A DNA stretch of 64,000 bases from Duganella radicis (GTDB lineage Bacteria; Pseudomonadota; Gammaproteobacteria; Burkholderiales; Burkholderiaceae_D): the NCBI RefSeq assembly GCF_009720825.1, contig NZ_WNKY01000004.1:1-64000 (forward strand), in the 5' to 3' direction. The notes under the pieces were generated by a model. It ran no database searches. It was not told where the DNA came from and saw only the letters and a program-made list of their open reading frames with translations. Shown in pieces: positions 25,641 to 35,043 of this stretch. The stretch's first letter is position 1; every line of letters starts with the position of its first letter. Made by a program: the position numbers and the translations under genes.

Positions 25641-27734
25641 ATGAAAAATAGCTGCGGCAAGACGAACTGCGGGGAACAGCGCAGGAAATGGCGTGCTGAT
25701 GGTATTCCGCAAGTCCTCTCGGCCATCGTTTGTCTTGCTCTCGCGTCATCGGCGCTTGCCCGCTCTCCCCTGCATGACCGTGTCCTCGATCTCCGCGAAC
25801 AAAGCCGCCTCAACCCGGAACAGGTACTGGAACAGTTGTTCAAGCTGGAGCCTCAGATGGGCTCGGAAGCGCCGCCAGCGCGGGCGGAGCTGCTGGCACA
25901 GATCAGCATCACGCAGGAACGTTTGAACCAAATCGACGTCGCACTGATCAACGCCGATAAACTCATCGCCTACGGCACCGCGCTGCATGACGACGCGATT
26001 GTCGCCAAAGGCATGCTGACCAAGGGCTGGGTATTCTACGGACGCAACGACACCAAGGGGGCACAACGCCTGGTCCGGGAGGCGGAGACGCTCGCCAGAC
26101 GCAGCGCCAATCCTGCCCTGTTGGCGCAGACCGCGACCGCGGCGGGCGAGGCGGCTGACGAGCAAGGCGATTTCCCAACCGCGCTGGCCAAATTACAGTT
26201 GGCGGTCGATACCGCGCGCAAGGTCACCGATGACCCGGTGCCACTGCTGAACGCGCTCAAAACGCTGATCCGGCTCTATATCCACGCCAAGGAAAAGGAG
26301 AAGGCGTATGCGGCGCTGGACGAATTGCAAGCGCTCGTTAAACAGCAGCCCTCTCTGGTGCGAACGGTGCAGTTCAAAACCGCCGAATACAACGTCAACG
26401 ACAGCTTCGGCGAACCCAGGCGCGCCCAACTTGCTTTGCTGGACAGCCTGGCCTTGCAGCGTCAGCTCGGCTTGAAGGGAATGCTCACCTCCACTCTGGA
26501 CAATTTGTCCGACAGCTACCTGCGACAATCCGATTATGCGCGCGCGGCGCAATATGCGTCGGAAGCGCTGTCGTTAGCCAAGGGAAGCAATGTCACGGCT
26601 GGCGAGGCTGTCGCCCACATCAATCTGGGCCATGCCTATCTGGGCCTGCGCCGCGTAGCCGAGGGTAAAGGCCAGTACGAGGCCGGCCTGGCCTGGTTCG
26701 AAAAGAGCGGCGACAAGCCGCAACTGCAAGAGGTGCTGCTCGAATATGGCCAGGCATTGGAAAATGCGGGCGACTTGCACAGCGCGCTGCGCGCCTATCA
26801 TCGTGAACGCATACTGTCGAGTGAGCTGTTCGAGGTGGAGCGCCGAAAGTCCATGCTGGAGCTGCAAGAGAAATATGAAGCCGAAAAAAGACAGCACCAG
26901 ATTGAACTGCTCAGCAATGAAAACCGGATCAAGAGCGCGCAGATCGACAACCACCGCCTGAGGCAGCGCATCTGGTGGCTGCTGTCGATGGTATTCGGGG
27001 TGACGACCTTGGCGGTCGGGCTGCTGTACCGCAAGGTACGGCATGCCAACGCCGCATTGGCAACAAAGAACCTGGAGCTCAAGGTACTGTCCACACACGA
27101 TCCGTTGACCTCGCTGTACAACCGTCGCCATTTCCAGGATCACATGCACGGCGCCCCCGCCAGCGGGCAAGGCCAGCCGGCCGACAACACCATCGGTGCT
27201 CTTTTTCTGCTCGATGTAGACCACTTCAAGCATATCAATGACAGCTATGGCCATGCGGCCGGCGACGCCGTCCTCAAAATAGTCGCCGAGCGCCTGCGGG
27301 TCGCATTGCGCGGGACAGACATGATCGTGCGCTGGGGTGGCGAAGAATTCCTCGCTTACCTGCCGACCATTCCGTGCGACGGCGCGGACGACATCGCGCG
27401 CCGCATCCTGAATGAGATTTCAGCCACGCCGGTCAGATATGGCGAACACGCGATCACGGTCCAGGCATCGCTCGGGTTCGCTCCTTTTCCTCTGGCCTAC
27501 CGTCACATGCCACTACCGTGGGAGCGGGTGGTTAACCTGATCGACATGGCGCTGTACCTGGCAAAAACCCAAGGCCGCAATCGTGCTTACGGCGTCCAGG
27601 GGTTCAGTGATGCCAGGCATGCTACGCTGGATGTGATCGAGAAGAACCTGGAACACGCTTTTCACATGGGATTGGTTGGTCTGAGCGTGGTTCTGGGCTG
27701 CGCACCCGATCATGCGAGCCAGCCGTGTGCGTGA
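25641..27734 (+). CDS. TPR-GGDEF diguanylate cyclase
   Basis: This 697-residue protein has a signal-like hydrophobic segment (about residues 24-41), tetratricopeptide-type helical repeats (about 60-400, e.g. NLGHAYLGLRRVAEGKGQYE), a coiled coil (about 400-440), one membrane span (WWLLSMVFGVTTLAVGLLY) and a GGDEF domain (about 485-650). The active site is GGEEF and the inhibitory I-site RGTD precedes it, so it should make c-di-GMP with product feedback. The sensor part is periplasmic. The ATG at 25641 has no ribosome binding site; a good one instead serves ATG 25623, which is in frame but stopped by TAG at 25635. Reinitiation or a nonsense mutation is possible. Confidence 0.88.
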   Translation: MKNSCGKTNCGEQRRKWRADGIPQVLSAIVCLALASSALARSPLHDRVLDLREQSRLNPEQVLEQLFKLEPQMGSEAPPARAELLAQISITQERLNQIDVALINADKLIAYGTALHDDAIVAKGMLTKGWVFYGRNDTKGAQRLVREAETLARRSANPALLAQTATAAGEAADEQGDFPTALAKLQLAVDTARKVTDDPVPLLNALKTLIRLYIHAKEKEKAYAALDELQALVKQQPSLVRTVQFKTAEYNVNDSFGEPRRAQLALLDSLALQRQLGLKGMLTSTLDNLSDSYLRQSDYARAAQYASEALSLAKGSNVTAGEAVAHINLGHAYLGLRRVAEGKGQYEAGLAWFEKSGDKPQLQEVLLEYGQALENAGDLHSALRAYHRERILSSELFEVERRKSMLELQEKYEAEKRQHQIELLSNENRIKSAQIDNHRLRQRIWWLLSMVFGVTTLAVGLLYRKVRHANAALATKNLELKVLSTHDPLTSLYNRRHFQDHMHGAPASGQGQPADNTIGALFLLDVDHFKHINDSYGHAAGDAVLKIVAERLRVALRGTDMIVRWGGEEFLAYLPTIPCDGADDIARRILNEISATPVRYGEHAITVQASLGFAPFPLAYRHMPLPWERVVNLIDMALYLAKTQGRNRAYGVQGFSDARHATLDVIEKNLEHAFHMGLVGLSVVLGCAPDHASQPCA

Positions 27735-27749
27735 GGCTGTCGGCACGGC

Positions 27750-29852
27750 TTAGGGTTTTAGCTCCTCGACGATCGCCACGCCCCAAGGTTTGATGGTGAG
27801 CGCCTGCCCTCGCCCGACACGCTTGCCTGACAACAGCTCGGTGCCATCCGGGTACTCGTACCGTATGGTTTGTTGTTTGGCGGAGTAATTCAGCAGATAG
27901 CGCACGTCATGGCCGTTGTTTAGCGTGCCGCCACGGACGATCAATGGGAAGCTGGCCTTGGGCAGGTCGAGCCCTGCCCGCTTGACTTGATCGGCCAGCA
28001 GTTTGCCGATGATGGCGTCGGTCGGCATGAAGCCGACATAGCTCACCTCGCCCCGGCCATAATTGTTGCGGGTAACGGCCGCGTACGCTGGCCACGACGG
28101 ATGCTTGTAGCGGGCGACGACCTGGGCGGTGGTTGGCGTGACGAATTCCATCCACCAGCGCGCCTGGTTGTCGGCTTTGCCGACGCCGAACGGATCGCCA
28201 TCCAGCGTGACGTCAAGCGGCGTGGTGAACTGGTGATAGCGCACGCCGGCCGCCTCGCTGATCGCGCCCGGCTGCACCGCGTAGCGCACCTTGGTATTCT
28301 CATCCGAAAAGCCGCTGCGGAAGGTGTAGAGCAGATGGCCGCCGGCTTTCGCATAGTCGTTCAGGCGGGCGATCTCGGCATCGCTGGCGGCATACAGCGA
28401 CGGCACCACAATCAGCTTGTAATCGGACAGCGGCTTGGTCGAGGACGGCGAAAGAATGTCGACTTCCACATTCATGCGATACAGGGCGTCGTAGTAGGGA
28501 CGCATCGCCTCGTTGTAGCTGAGCGATTTTCCGTCCACCTGGATTTTGAACGCGTCAAATCCCGCTTGCGCGATATTGCTGACATAGAATGCGACCTTGT
28601 TGGTCTTCTTCATGTCGACCAAGGCCGGCCCAAGCCGCTTCAGATCGGCGCCGATGGTCTTGACCTCGGCATACACCTCGTTGGGCTGGTAATCCTGCGA
28701 CAGCACGCCGCGCCAGTAAGTTTCGATGGCGTTGGCGGTGGTCGCCCAGTGCCAGTACCCCACCATATTCGCACCGGAGGCCAGATGGCTGAAGGCCTGT
28801 AGCCGCAACTGGCCCGGATACGGCGTCCACTGCGGGAATCCCTGCGCCTCGGTCTCCAGCACCAGATAGTTCTGGCCGTTACGCATCGAACGCGTCAGGT
28901 CGCCGCCGAAGGCAATCTCGGCGCCGGTGAGTTTGTCCTGGCTCGGATGATAAATGTCGATGCCGGCGACGTCGAGCGGTTTGGCCGCTTCCCAGTGATC
29001 GACTTCCGGCTGCACGCCAAAGGAATGGTCTTTCCAGCCCAGATCGAAGTTCTGCGTGATGAACTGGTCCTTGCGCGCATGCGCGCGCACCAGATCCGCT
29101 TGCCAGGTCAGGTATTCGGTGACCAGTTCTCTTTGAAACTGGGCAAAGGCGTTCGACAGGCTGGCGTTGATCGAGCCATTGGTGGACGGGAAATCGGCCC
29201 AGTCGTTGATGCGGTTGCTCCAGTAATCCAGGCCGAACGCGCGGTTTAATGCGTCCAGGTCCGGGAACTTTTTACGCATCGATGCGACGAACGCCGCCTG
29301 CACGTTGGGCCCGCTGGTGAAGTAGGCCTTGGTCTCGTTATCGACCTGATAGCCGATCACCGCCGGATGGTCCTTCACATGCTCCACCAGCTTGACGATC
29401 ACACGCTCCGCCGCGCGGCGGAATTCGGCGTTGGTGATGTCCATGTTTTGCCGGCGGCCATACTCGGCGCGGCCGTTCGGGGTGGTAACCAACACATCGG
29501 GATGCTGGCGCGCCAGCCAGGTTGGCACGGCATAGGTCGGCGTGCCGATGATGACTTTGATGCCGGCCTGATGAAACGCGGTCAGCATCCGGTCCACGTG
29601 GGAGAAGTCAAACACGCCTTCGGATTTTTCCAGCGTGCCCCAGGTTGACTCGGCGATCCGGACCACGTTGATGCCGGCCTCTTTCATCATGCGGGCATCT
29701 TCGTCGACCCGGTCTACCGGCGTGTATTCCGAGTAGTAGGCCACGCCATACAGGATGGTGTCTGGCAGTTGCGCGGCGGCGCTGTTGAAAGCTGCCAGCG
29801 CCAGGCCGGCGCCGCATGCGTATTGACGCAGGCGCTTGTGGATCGGTCTCAT
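27750..29852 (-). CDS. Exported GH42 beta-galactosidase
   Basis: This 700-residue protein has an N-terminal signal peptide (MRPIHKRLRQYACGAGLALA). The ATG at 29852 is preferred because a GGGAGAG site precedes it; ATG 29864 is 4 codons earlier. The GH42 barrel begins LYGVAYYSEYTPVDRVDEDA, the acid/base glutamate lies in GYQVDNETKAYF (near residue 165), and the nucleophile in LVLETEAQGFPQW (near 325). The trimerisation-like and small C-terminal beta domains follow. It should release galactose from beta-galactosides in the periplasm or outside the cell. It is convergent with the diguanylate cyclase and fits the surrounding glycan-degrading genes. Confidence 0.93.
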   Translation of the reverse strand: MRPIHKRLRQYACGAGLALAAFNSAAAQLPDTILYGVAYYSEYTPVDRVDEDARMMKEAGINVVRIAESTWGTLEKSEGVFDFSHVDRMLTAFHQAGIKVIIGTPTYAVPTWLARQHPDVLVTTPNGRAEYGRRQNMDITNAEFRRAAERVIVKLVEHVKDHPAVIGYQVDNETKAYFTSGPNVQAAFVASMRKKFPDLDALNRAFGLDYWSNRINDWADFPSTNGSINASLSNAFAQFQRELVTEYLTWQADLVRAHARKDQFITQNFDLGWKDHSFGVQPEVDHWEAAKPLDVAGIDIYHPSQDKLTGAEIAFGGDLTRSMRNGQNYLVLETEAQGFPQWTPYPGQLRLQAFSHLASGANMVGYWHWATTANAIETYWRGVLSQDYQPNEVYAEVKTIGADLKRLGPALVDMKKTNKVAFYVSNIAQAGFDAFKIQVDGKSLSYNEAMRPYYDALYRMNVEVDILSPSSTKPLSDYKLIVVPSLYAASDAEIARLNDYAKAGGHLLYTFRSGFSDENTKVRYAVQPGAISEAAGVRYHQFTTPLDVTLDGDPFGVGKADNQARWWMEFVTPTTAQVVARYKHPSWPAYAAVTRNNYGRGEVSYVGFMPTDAIIGKLLADQVKRAGLDLPKASFPLIVRGGTLNNGHDVRYLLNYSAKQQTIRYEYPDGTELLSGKRVGRGQALTIKPWGVAIVEELKP

Positions 29853-29946
29853 CCTCTCTCCCATTTTAGAGTTATATCGACCATCCTAGCCCGCCGCTTG
29901 CCGGTCATCCAATCATATTTTTATTGCAAGCGATAATTTTTTTGCC

Positions 29947-30671
29947 CTATCCAAAGACCTGCTTCAACGATTGCGCGACCACAAACGCGTCGCTCCACGC
30001 TTCCAGCTGCGCCACACTGGCCTTGGCCAGCTTCTTGCGCGCGGTCTGGGGCAATGGGCCGAAGCGCAATTCAAGCTGCCGCTCCAACAGCAAAACCGCC
30101 TCTTCCTTGCGCCCCCGCTGCAACCCCTGCTCGATGCCTTTTTCGATGCCTTTTTCAATACCTTGCTTCAGGCCTATCTTGATGCCATTGTCGATGAATG
30201 TTTGTTCCAATTGATTGTACTCTCTCATTTCGTGCTCCTTTTCCAACCTGGAAATAGCCCGCAGGTAGCGTTGGTGATACGGGTCTGGCAGGAGGCGTGT
30301 CAAATGCACTTTGGCCGCATAGAGTTTGTCCGGATCATGATGAGCCTGCTGCGTGAGCCAGTGAGCCAGTGTGACCCAGGCGATCGGATTGCTTGAGGCC
30401 TCCAGCGCGTCGATATCGACTACGTGATCGAGCAGTTTTGCGGTGCGGAAGATGAATTCCTTTACCGTGCCTTGTAACTGTTGGCGGAAATGGCGCGGAC
30501 GCCAGTTGGGATGCTCGTCGGCCAGCAGTGCCAGGCTGACTACCGGCAGGCCATATGCCTCGCTGATACGGTCATTGTAGTCGCGCATGCGCCGCGCCAG
30601 TTTTGCAAAGCATGCGTCAGCGCAGCTTTCCAAGGCACATCATAACGGGCGGGCGGAGCGATATTCGGCAT
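29947..30671 (-). pseudogene. Rpn-family recombination-promoting nuclease, internally deleted
   Basis: The original start is still readable: ATG 30671 opens MPNIAPPARYDVPWKAALTHA, the usual Rpn N-terminus. The frame then shifts at about 30610 and continues as CFAKLARRMRDYNDRISEAY, the region that in intact proteins lies some 80 residues later. The PD-(D/E)XK core in between is missing. The remaining C-terminal part is normal, with the helical repeat IKIGLKQGIEKGIEKGIEQG and an end AQSLKQVFG. The gene is therefore a remnant with an out-of-frame internal deletion. A shorter product from TTG 30633 is conceivable but would lack the nuclease. Confidence 0.75.
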
Positions 30672-30726
30672 CCGCCCAGTCTGCTGCAAGACTCCGCCAC
30701 GCCGTATGACAAATTACAAAATCCAG

Positions 30727-31881
30727 CTATTTGGTCGGGTCTTTCACCGCGTCGTAGCGGTCGATCTCCACCGCGCCATAGCTACCGTTGGCCAGTTTGT
30801 CGATGCGGCGGATGTAGATGGTTTGCACGATGTCGTTGGTTTGCGCATCGATCATGACCGTGCCGCGCGGGCTGGCCGCCTTGTAGCCTTTGACCGCGCC
30901 GATAAACGCCAGACCGTCCGTCTTGCCGCCGGTTTTGCCCAGCGCGGCGGCGATCAGCGCCATGCCATCGTAGGCGGAAGCGGCCTGGAAATTGGGCTTG
31001 AAGCGGTTGTTCACGGTTTTGGCAAACGCCACCATGAAGGCGGCGTTGTCGGCGCCGGGACGCGAGAAGGCATAAAAACCAGCCGTGTAGATGCCGGCCA
31101 TGGCCTCGCCCGCAGCGGTCAGCACATCCTCATCGGCCCAACCCTCGCCGCCCAGGAAGCGGATGCCGGCCTTGTCCAGCCCTTTCTCGCGATACGCCTT
31201 CATGAAGGCCACCATCGGCTGGCCGTTTGGCAGGAACACGTGAACCGCATCCGGCTTCGCATCCTTGATGCGCTGGATGAAGGCGCTGAAATCCACCGTG
31301 GCCAGCGGCACTTTCACCGAATCGATGATGGTCCCGCCCGCGGCCTGGAAACTCTTGTTGAACCACGCCTCCGCATCATGCCCGGGCGCGTAGTCGGCCA
31401 CAATGGAGAACACCCGGCGCGAGCCGGATTTGTAGGCCCATTGCGCCAGCGGCTGCACCGACTGCGCAATGGTGTAGGAAGTACGGGTCAGATAAGGCGA
31501 GCGCGCCGTGATCGCCGATGCCGCCGCGTTCATGATCACCATCGGCTTTTTGGCACGCTCGCTGACGCCGGCCGCGGCGATGGCGTTCGGCGTGAACACG
31601 AAGCCGGCCAGGATGTCCGCCTTGTCCCGGCTGACCAGCTCCGTGGCCAGCCGCTTGGCCACTTCCGGCTGCGGACCGGTGTCGTCCTTGTAAAGGATTT
31701 CGATTTTCCTGCCGGCCGCCTGGCCGCCGTTCATGCGCATCCAGGTATCGATCCCGGCCCGCATCTGTTCACCGCTCTGCGCGGCCGGCCCGCTCAGCGA
31801 GGTGATGACGCCGATACGGACGGTATCGGCATGGACGGCGCCAGCGCACAGGCATAACGCCGCGATCAGCACGTGTTTCAT
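30727..31881 (-). CDS. Periplasmic ligand-binding protein (LivK/branched-chain amino acid ABC type)
   Basis: This 384-residue type-I periplasmic binding protein has a signal peptide (MKHVLIAALCLCAGAVHA) and the family start VRIGVITSLSGPAAQSGEQMRAG. GRKIEILYKDDTGPQPEVAKR and a C-terminal lobe with SAYDGMALIAAALGKTGG follow. It would bind amino acids, amides or aromatic acids for an ABC transporter. No permease or ATPase gene is nearby, so it is an orphan in this window. The gene is monocistronic and followed by the decayed Rpn gene. Confidence 0.88.
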   Translation of the reverse strand: MKHVLIAALCLCAGAVHADTVRIGVITSLSGPAAQSGEQMRAGIDTWMRMNGGQAAGRKIEILYKDDTGPQPEVAKRLATELVSRDKADILAGFVFTPNAIAAAGVSERAKKPMVIMNAAASAITARSPYLTRTSYTIAQSVQPLAQWAYKSGSRRVFSIVADYAPGHDAEAWFNKSFQAAGGTIIDSVKVPLATVDFSAFIQRIKDAKPDAVHVFLPNGQPMVAFMKAYREKGLDKAGIRFLGGEGWADEDVLTAAGEAMAGIYTAGFYAFSRPGADNAAFMVAFAKTVNNRFKPNFQAASAYDGMALIAAALGKTGGKTDGLAFIGAVKGYKAASPRGTVMIDAQTNDIVQTIYIRRIDKLANGSYGAVEIDRYDAVKDPTK

Positions 31882-32052
31882 ATGGTCTCCATTGTTTGAG
31901 TTTTGTATGAAACATGATCGTGGACTATCGAGAATTTTAAAATGGAATAAACCGAATAACGTTTATGCGAATTCCGGATTCCCTGCCAAGCCGCCAGGCG
32001 CCGCCGGGGCAGCGATAAGCTATAGTGCTGTTTTCTCCCCCGCGATTTACGG

Positions 32053-35043
32053 ATGATACTCGGTCACCTCTGGCGTTTCCTTTGCATCGCCTTGCTCAGC
32101 GCGCAGCTGACGACGGCCACGGCCGCCATGCCGCTGCTGTCGGATTACAACCACAAGGCCTGGAGCGTGCTGGATGGCGCGCCGGTGGATGTCATGAAGT
32201 TCGCCCAGACCAGCGACGGCTGGCTGTGGATGGCCACGCCCGCCGGCCTGTGGCGCTACGACGGCGTGCGCTTCGAGCGCGTGGACAGCGTCTACGGCCA
32301 TCCGCTCAAATCCAACATCCTGATCGGCCTGGCCGCCACGGCGGACGGCGCACTGCTGGTCGGCTACCAGCTGGGCGGCGTCAGCGTGTTCCGCAAGGGC
32401 TATACCCGCACCTTCAGCGAGGCAGACGGCCTGCCTGGCGGCATTGTGTTCCATCTCGAACCGGCGCCGGATGGCTCGGTGTGGATAGGCGCGCGCGGCG
32501 GCCTGGCGCGCCTGCTGCCTGCGGGCGACCGCATCGAACGGCTGGGCGGGGATGTGGGCCTGCCGAAAAAAGGCGTGTTCCAGATCCTGCTCGCCGGCGA
32601 CGGCACGCAGTGGATCGCCACCATGGAGAGCATTTACTACCGCCGTCCCGGCGAGACCGCCTTTCATCAGGCCTGGCCGCGCACCCTGCTGTACGCCATG
32701 GCGGAGGCGCCGGACGGCGCCATCTGGGCCTGCGACCCGCGGCGCAATTACTACCGCGTGCAGACCACCCGGCCGGCGCACCCCGGTTTGCCGGCGCCAG
32801 CCTTCAGGGGGCGCGGCCTGCGCTTCGACCGCGATGGCGTGATGTGGGTGCTGCAAAACGAAGGCCTGGAACGCCGCTTGGACCTTGGCCCCAGTTCGCC
32901 GGCGCAAAGGCTGACACCGCAAAACGGCTTGAGCGGCACCACGCCCGGCGCCATCTTCCAGGACCGCGAAGGCAATCTCTGGCTGGGCACCGCCACCGGC
33001 GTCGACCGCCTGCGGCCAAACCGGCTCAAGCCGGTAACGCCGGAACTGCAACTGGAAGGCCCGGCCATCCTGCCCGGCCCCGACGGCTCGACCTGGGTGG
33101 GCGATATCTGGAATGGCCTGCGCAGCGTGGACGGCAACGGCGTGTCGCGCCACATCGCCAGCGGCCAGATCGGCGCCACCCACTGGAGCGCCGACGGCGT
33201 GTTCTGGTACGCATGGAACAACCAGCTGCTGCGCCGCGCGGCCGACGGCACGGTCACCGCCTTCCCGCTGCCGGAAGGCTTTCAGAACCGCCTGGCGCAC
33301 GCCATCCAGTCGACACGCGACGGCGCCGTCTGGGTTTCCTTCCACGGCGGCGGCTTGTTCAGGATGAACAAGGGGGTCTGGACGCGCGATGGCGGCCTGG
33401 CGGGCCTGCCCAGGGAAATGACGTCCTCAATGACCACCGACACCCAGGGAGCCATCTGGATGGCGCACGCCGACAACAGCATCACCCTGCTCAGCGAAAA
33501 TGAACAGGGCGGCCCCACGCTCAGGCGGCTGGATGGCGGCAATGGCCTGGGCGCCGGCATCGTGATGCAGCTGTACCGCGATGGCAACGACATCTGGGTC
33601 GGCGGCGAGCGCGGCGTGTTCCTGTACCGCGATGGCCGCTTCCAGCAACTGCGTGGCAGGAATGAGGAAACCTTCCGTGGCGTCTCCGGCATTGTGCGCC
33701 TGCCGGACGGCGAGCTATGGCTGAACGGGGCAGATGGCATCTACCGCGTCGGTGCGGGTGCGCTGGCCGCGTGGCGGCAGGACGGCCGCGCCGCCGTGGA
33801 CTTCGAACGATTCGATGCGCTGGACGGTCTGCGCGGCCATGCGCAACAGATCCCGTCCAACCCTTCGCTGCTGCGCACCCGCGATGGTCATTTGTGGTTC
33901 ACCACCGACTACACGGTGGCGCAGATCGATCCCTCGCACGTGCGGCGCAATCCGCTGCCGCCGCCGGTGTACCTGCGCAGCGTGGAAGCGGGCGACCAGA
34001 GATTCCAGGTCGACGACGTGCGCCAGCTGGAACTGCCCAAGGGCAGCAAGCAGTTCTCGGTGTCGTTCACGGCGCTCAGCCTGTCGATACCGGAGCGCGT
34101 GCGCTTCCGGTATCGCTTGCTGGGACTGGACGACAGGTGGGAGGAACCGCACGGCCGGCGCGAGGCTTACTACACCAATCTCCCGCCGGGCAATTACCGC
34201 TTCGAGGTGATCGCCGCCAACGAGGACGGCGTCTGGAACACCCAGGGCGCGGCGCTCGACATCCGCATTCCTCCGACCTTTGTGCAAACACCGTGGTTCA
34301 TCGTGCTGCTGGCGCTGGGCGCGCTGCTGCTGGTGTGGGGCGCCTACCTGCTGCGGGTGCGGGTGATCACGCGGCGCATGCGGGACACCTTCCTGACGCG
34401 CATGGCGGAGCGTTCACGGATTGCGCGCGCGCTGCACGACACGCTGCTGCAAAGCGTGCAGGGATTGATCCTGAGCTTCCAGATGTACGCCAACAAGTAC
34501 GCCCCCGGCTCGCAGGACCGCGTGCGTCTGGAAAAAACACTGGAGATGGCGGAACAGCTGCTGGTCGACGGCCGCGATCAAATCATGGATTTGCGCGCCG
34601 CTTCTTCGCCGGACGACCTGGGACCGGGTCTGGCGCAGTTCGGCCAATGGCTGGCGGAACATGGCAGGCACACTTTCAGCGTCCAAGTGCGCGGCACGCC
34701 GGTCCGTTTGCGGCCGGACGTGCACGAGGAAGTCTATGCGATTGCGCGCGAAGCGCTGTACAACGCTTCGCGCTACTCGGAAGCAAAGAACATCAGGCTG
34801 GAACTGGCGTACTCGCCGCGCCAATTCAGCCTGAGCGTGCGCGACGACGGCCGGGGACTGGACGATCACACGCTGAATGCCGGCCAGCGCCCCGGCCACT
34901 GGGGACTGGTGGGCATGCGCGAGCGGGCCGGCTGCATTGCGGCCAAACTGGCCATTGTCAGCCGTCCGGCGCAGGGCACGGAGGTCTCGCTGGTGCTACA
35001 GGCGCGCAACGCCTATGAGCCAGCCCAGGCGGCAGCGCGGTAG
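32053..35043 (+). CDS. Propeller-type sensor histidine kinase (two-component regulator propeller, Y_Y_Y, HisKA_3)
   Basis: This 996-residue sensor has a signal segment (residues 1-25), a long periplasmic beta-propeller with repeats of the GxLWxGT type (LWMATPAGLWRYDG, LWLGTATGVDRLRPN, IWVGGERGVFLYRDG) and a Y_Y_Y domain (about 650-745). A membrane span lies at about 753-773, with a HisKA_3 dimerisation domain (H795 in RIARALHDTLLQSVQGL) and a HATPase domain ending near residue 985 (RDDGRGLDDH, HWGLVGMRERA). It should sense a periplasmic ligand, often a glycan fragment. No response regulator gene adjoins it. The 3' end overlaps the convergent AraC gene by 31 bp. Confidence 0.92.
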   Translation: MILGHLWRFLCIALLSAQLTTATAAMPLLSDYNHKAWSVLDGAPVDVMKFAQTSDGWLWMATPAGLWRYDGVRFERVDSVYGHPLKSNILIGLAATADGALLVGYQLGGVSVFRKGYTRTFSEADGLPGGIVFHLEPAPDGSVWIGARGGLARLLPAGDRIERLGGDVGLPKKGVFQILLAGDGTQWIATMESIYYRRPGETAFHQAWPRTLLYAMAEAPDGAIWACDPRRNYYRVQTTRPAHPGLPAPAFRGRGLRFDRDGVMWVLQNEGLERRLDLGPSSPAQRLTPQNGLSGTTPGAIFQDREGNLWLGTATGVDRLRPNRLKPVTPELQLEGPAILPGPDGSTWVGDIWNGLRSVDGNGVSRHIASGQIGATHWSADGVFWYAWNNQLLRRAADGTVTAFPLPEGFQNRLAHAIQSTRDGAVWVSFHGGGLFRMNKGVWTRDGGLAGLPREMTSSMTTDTQGAIWMAHADNSITLLSENEQGGPTLRRLDGGNGLGAGIVMQLYRDGNDIWVGGERGVFLYRDGRFQQLRGRNEETFRGVSGIVRLPDGELWLNGADGIYRVGAGALAAWRQDGRAAVDFERFDALDGLRGHAQQIPSNPSLLRTRDGHLWFTTDYTVAQIDPSHVRRNPLPPPVYLRSVEAGDQRFQVDDVRQLELPKGSKQFSVSFTALSLSIPERVRFRYRLLGLDDRWEEPHGRREAYYTNLPPGNYRFEVIAANEDGVWNTQGAALDIRIPPTFVQTPWFIVLLALGALLLVWGAYLLRVRVITRRMRDTFLTRMAERSRIARALHDTLLQSVQGLILSFQMYANKYAPGSQDRVRLEKTLEMAEQLLVDGRDQIMDLRAASSPDDLGPGLAQFGQWLAEHGRHTFSVQVRGTPVRLRPDVHEEVYAIAREALYNASRYSEAKNIRLELAYSPRQFSLSVRDDGRGLDDHTLNAGQRPGHWGLVGMRERAGCIAAKLAIVSRPAQGTEVSLVLQARNAYEPAQAAAR

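Noticed and set aside
23054-30700. A full integrative island at tRNA-Pro
   Set aside because: No integrase gene and no repeat of the tRNA 3' end were seen; only one gene has clearly different composition.
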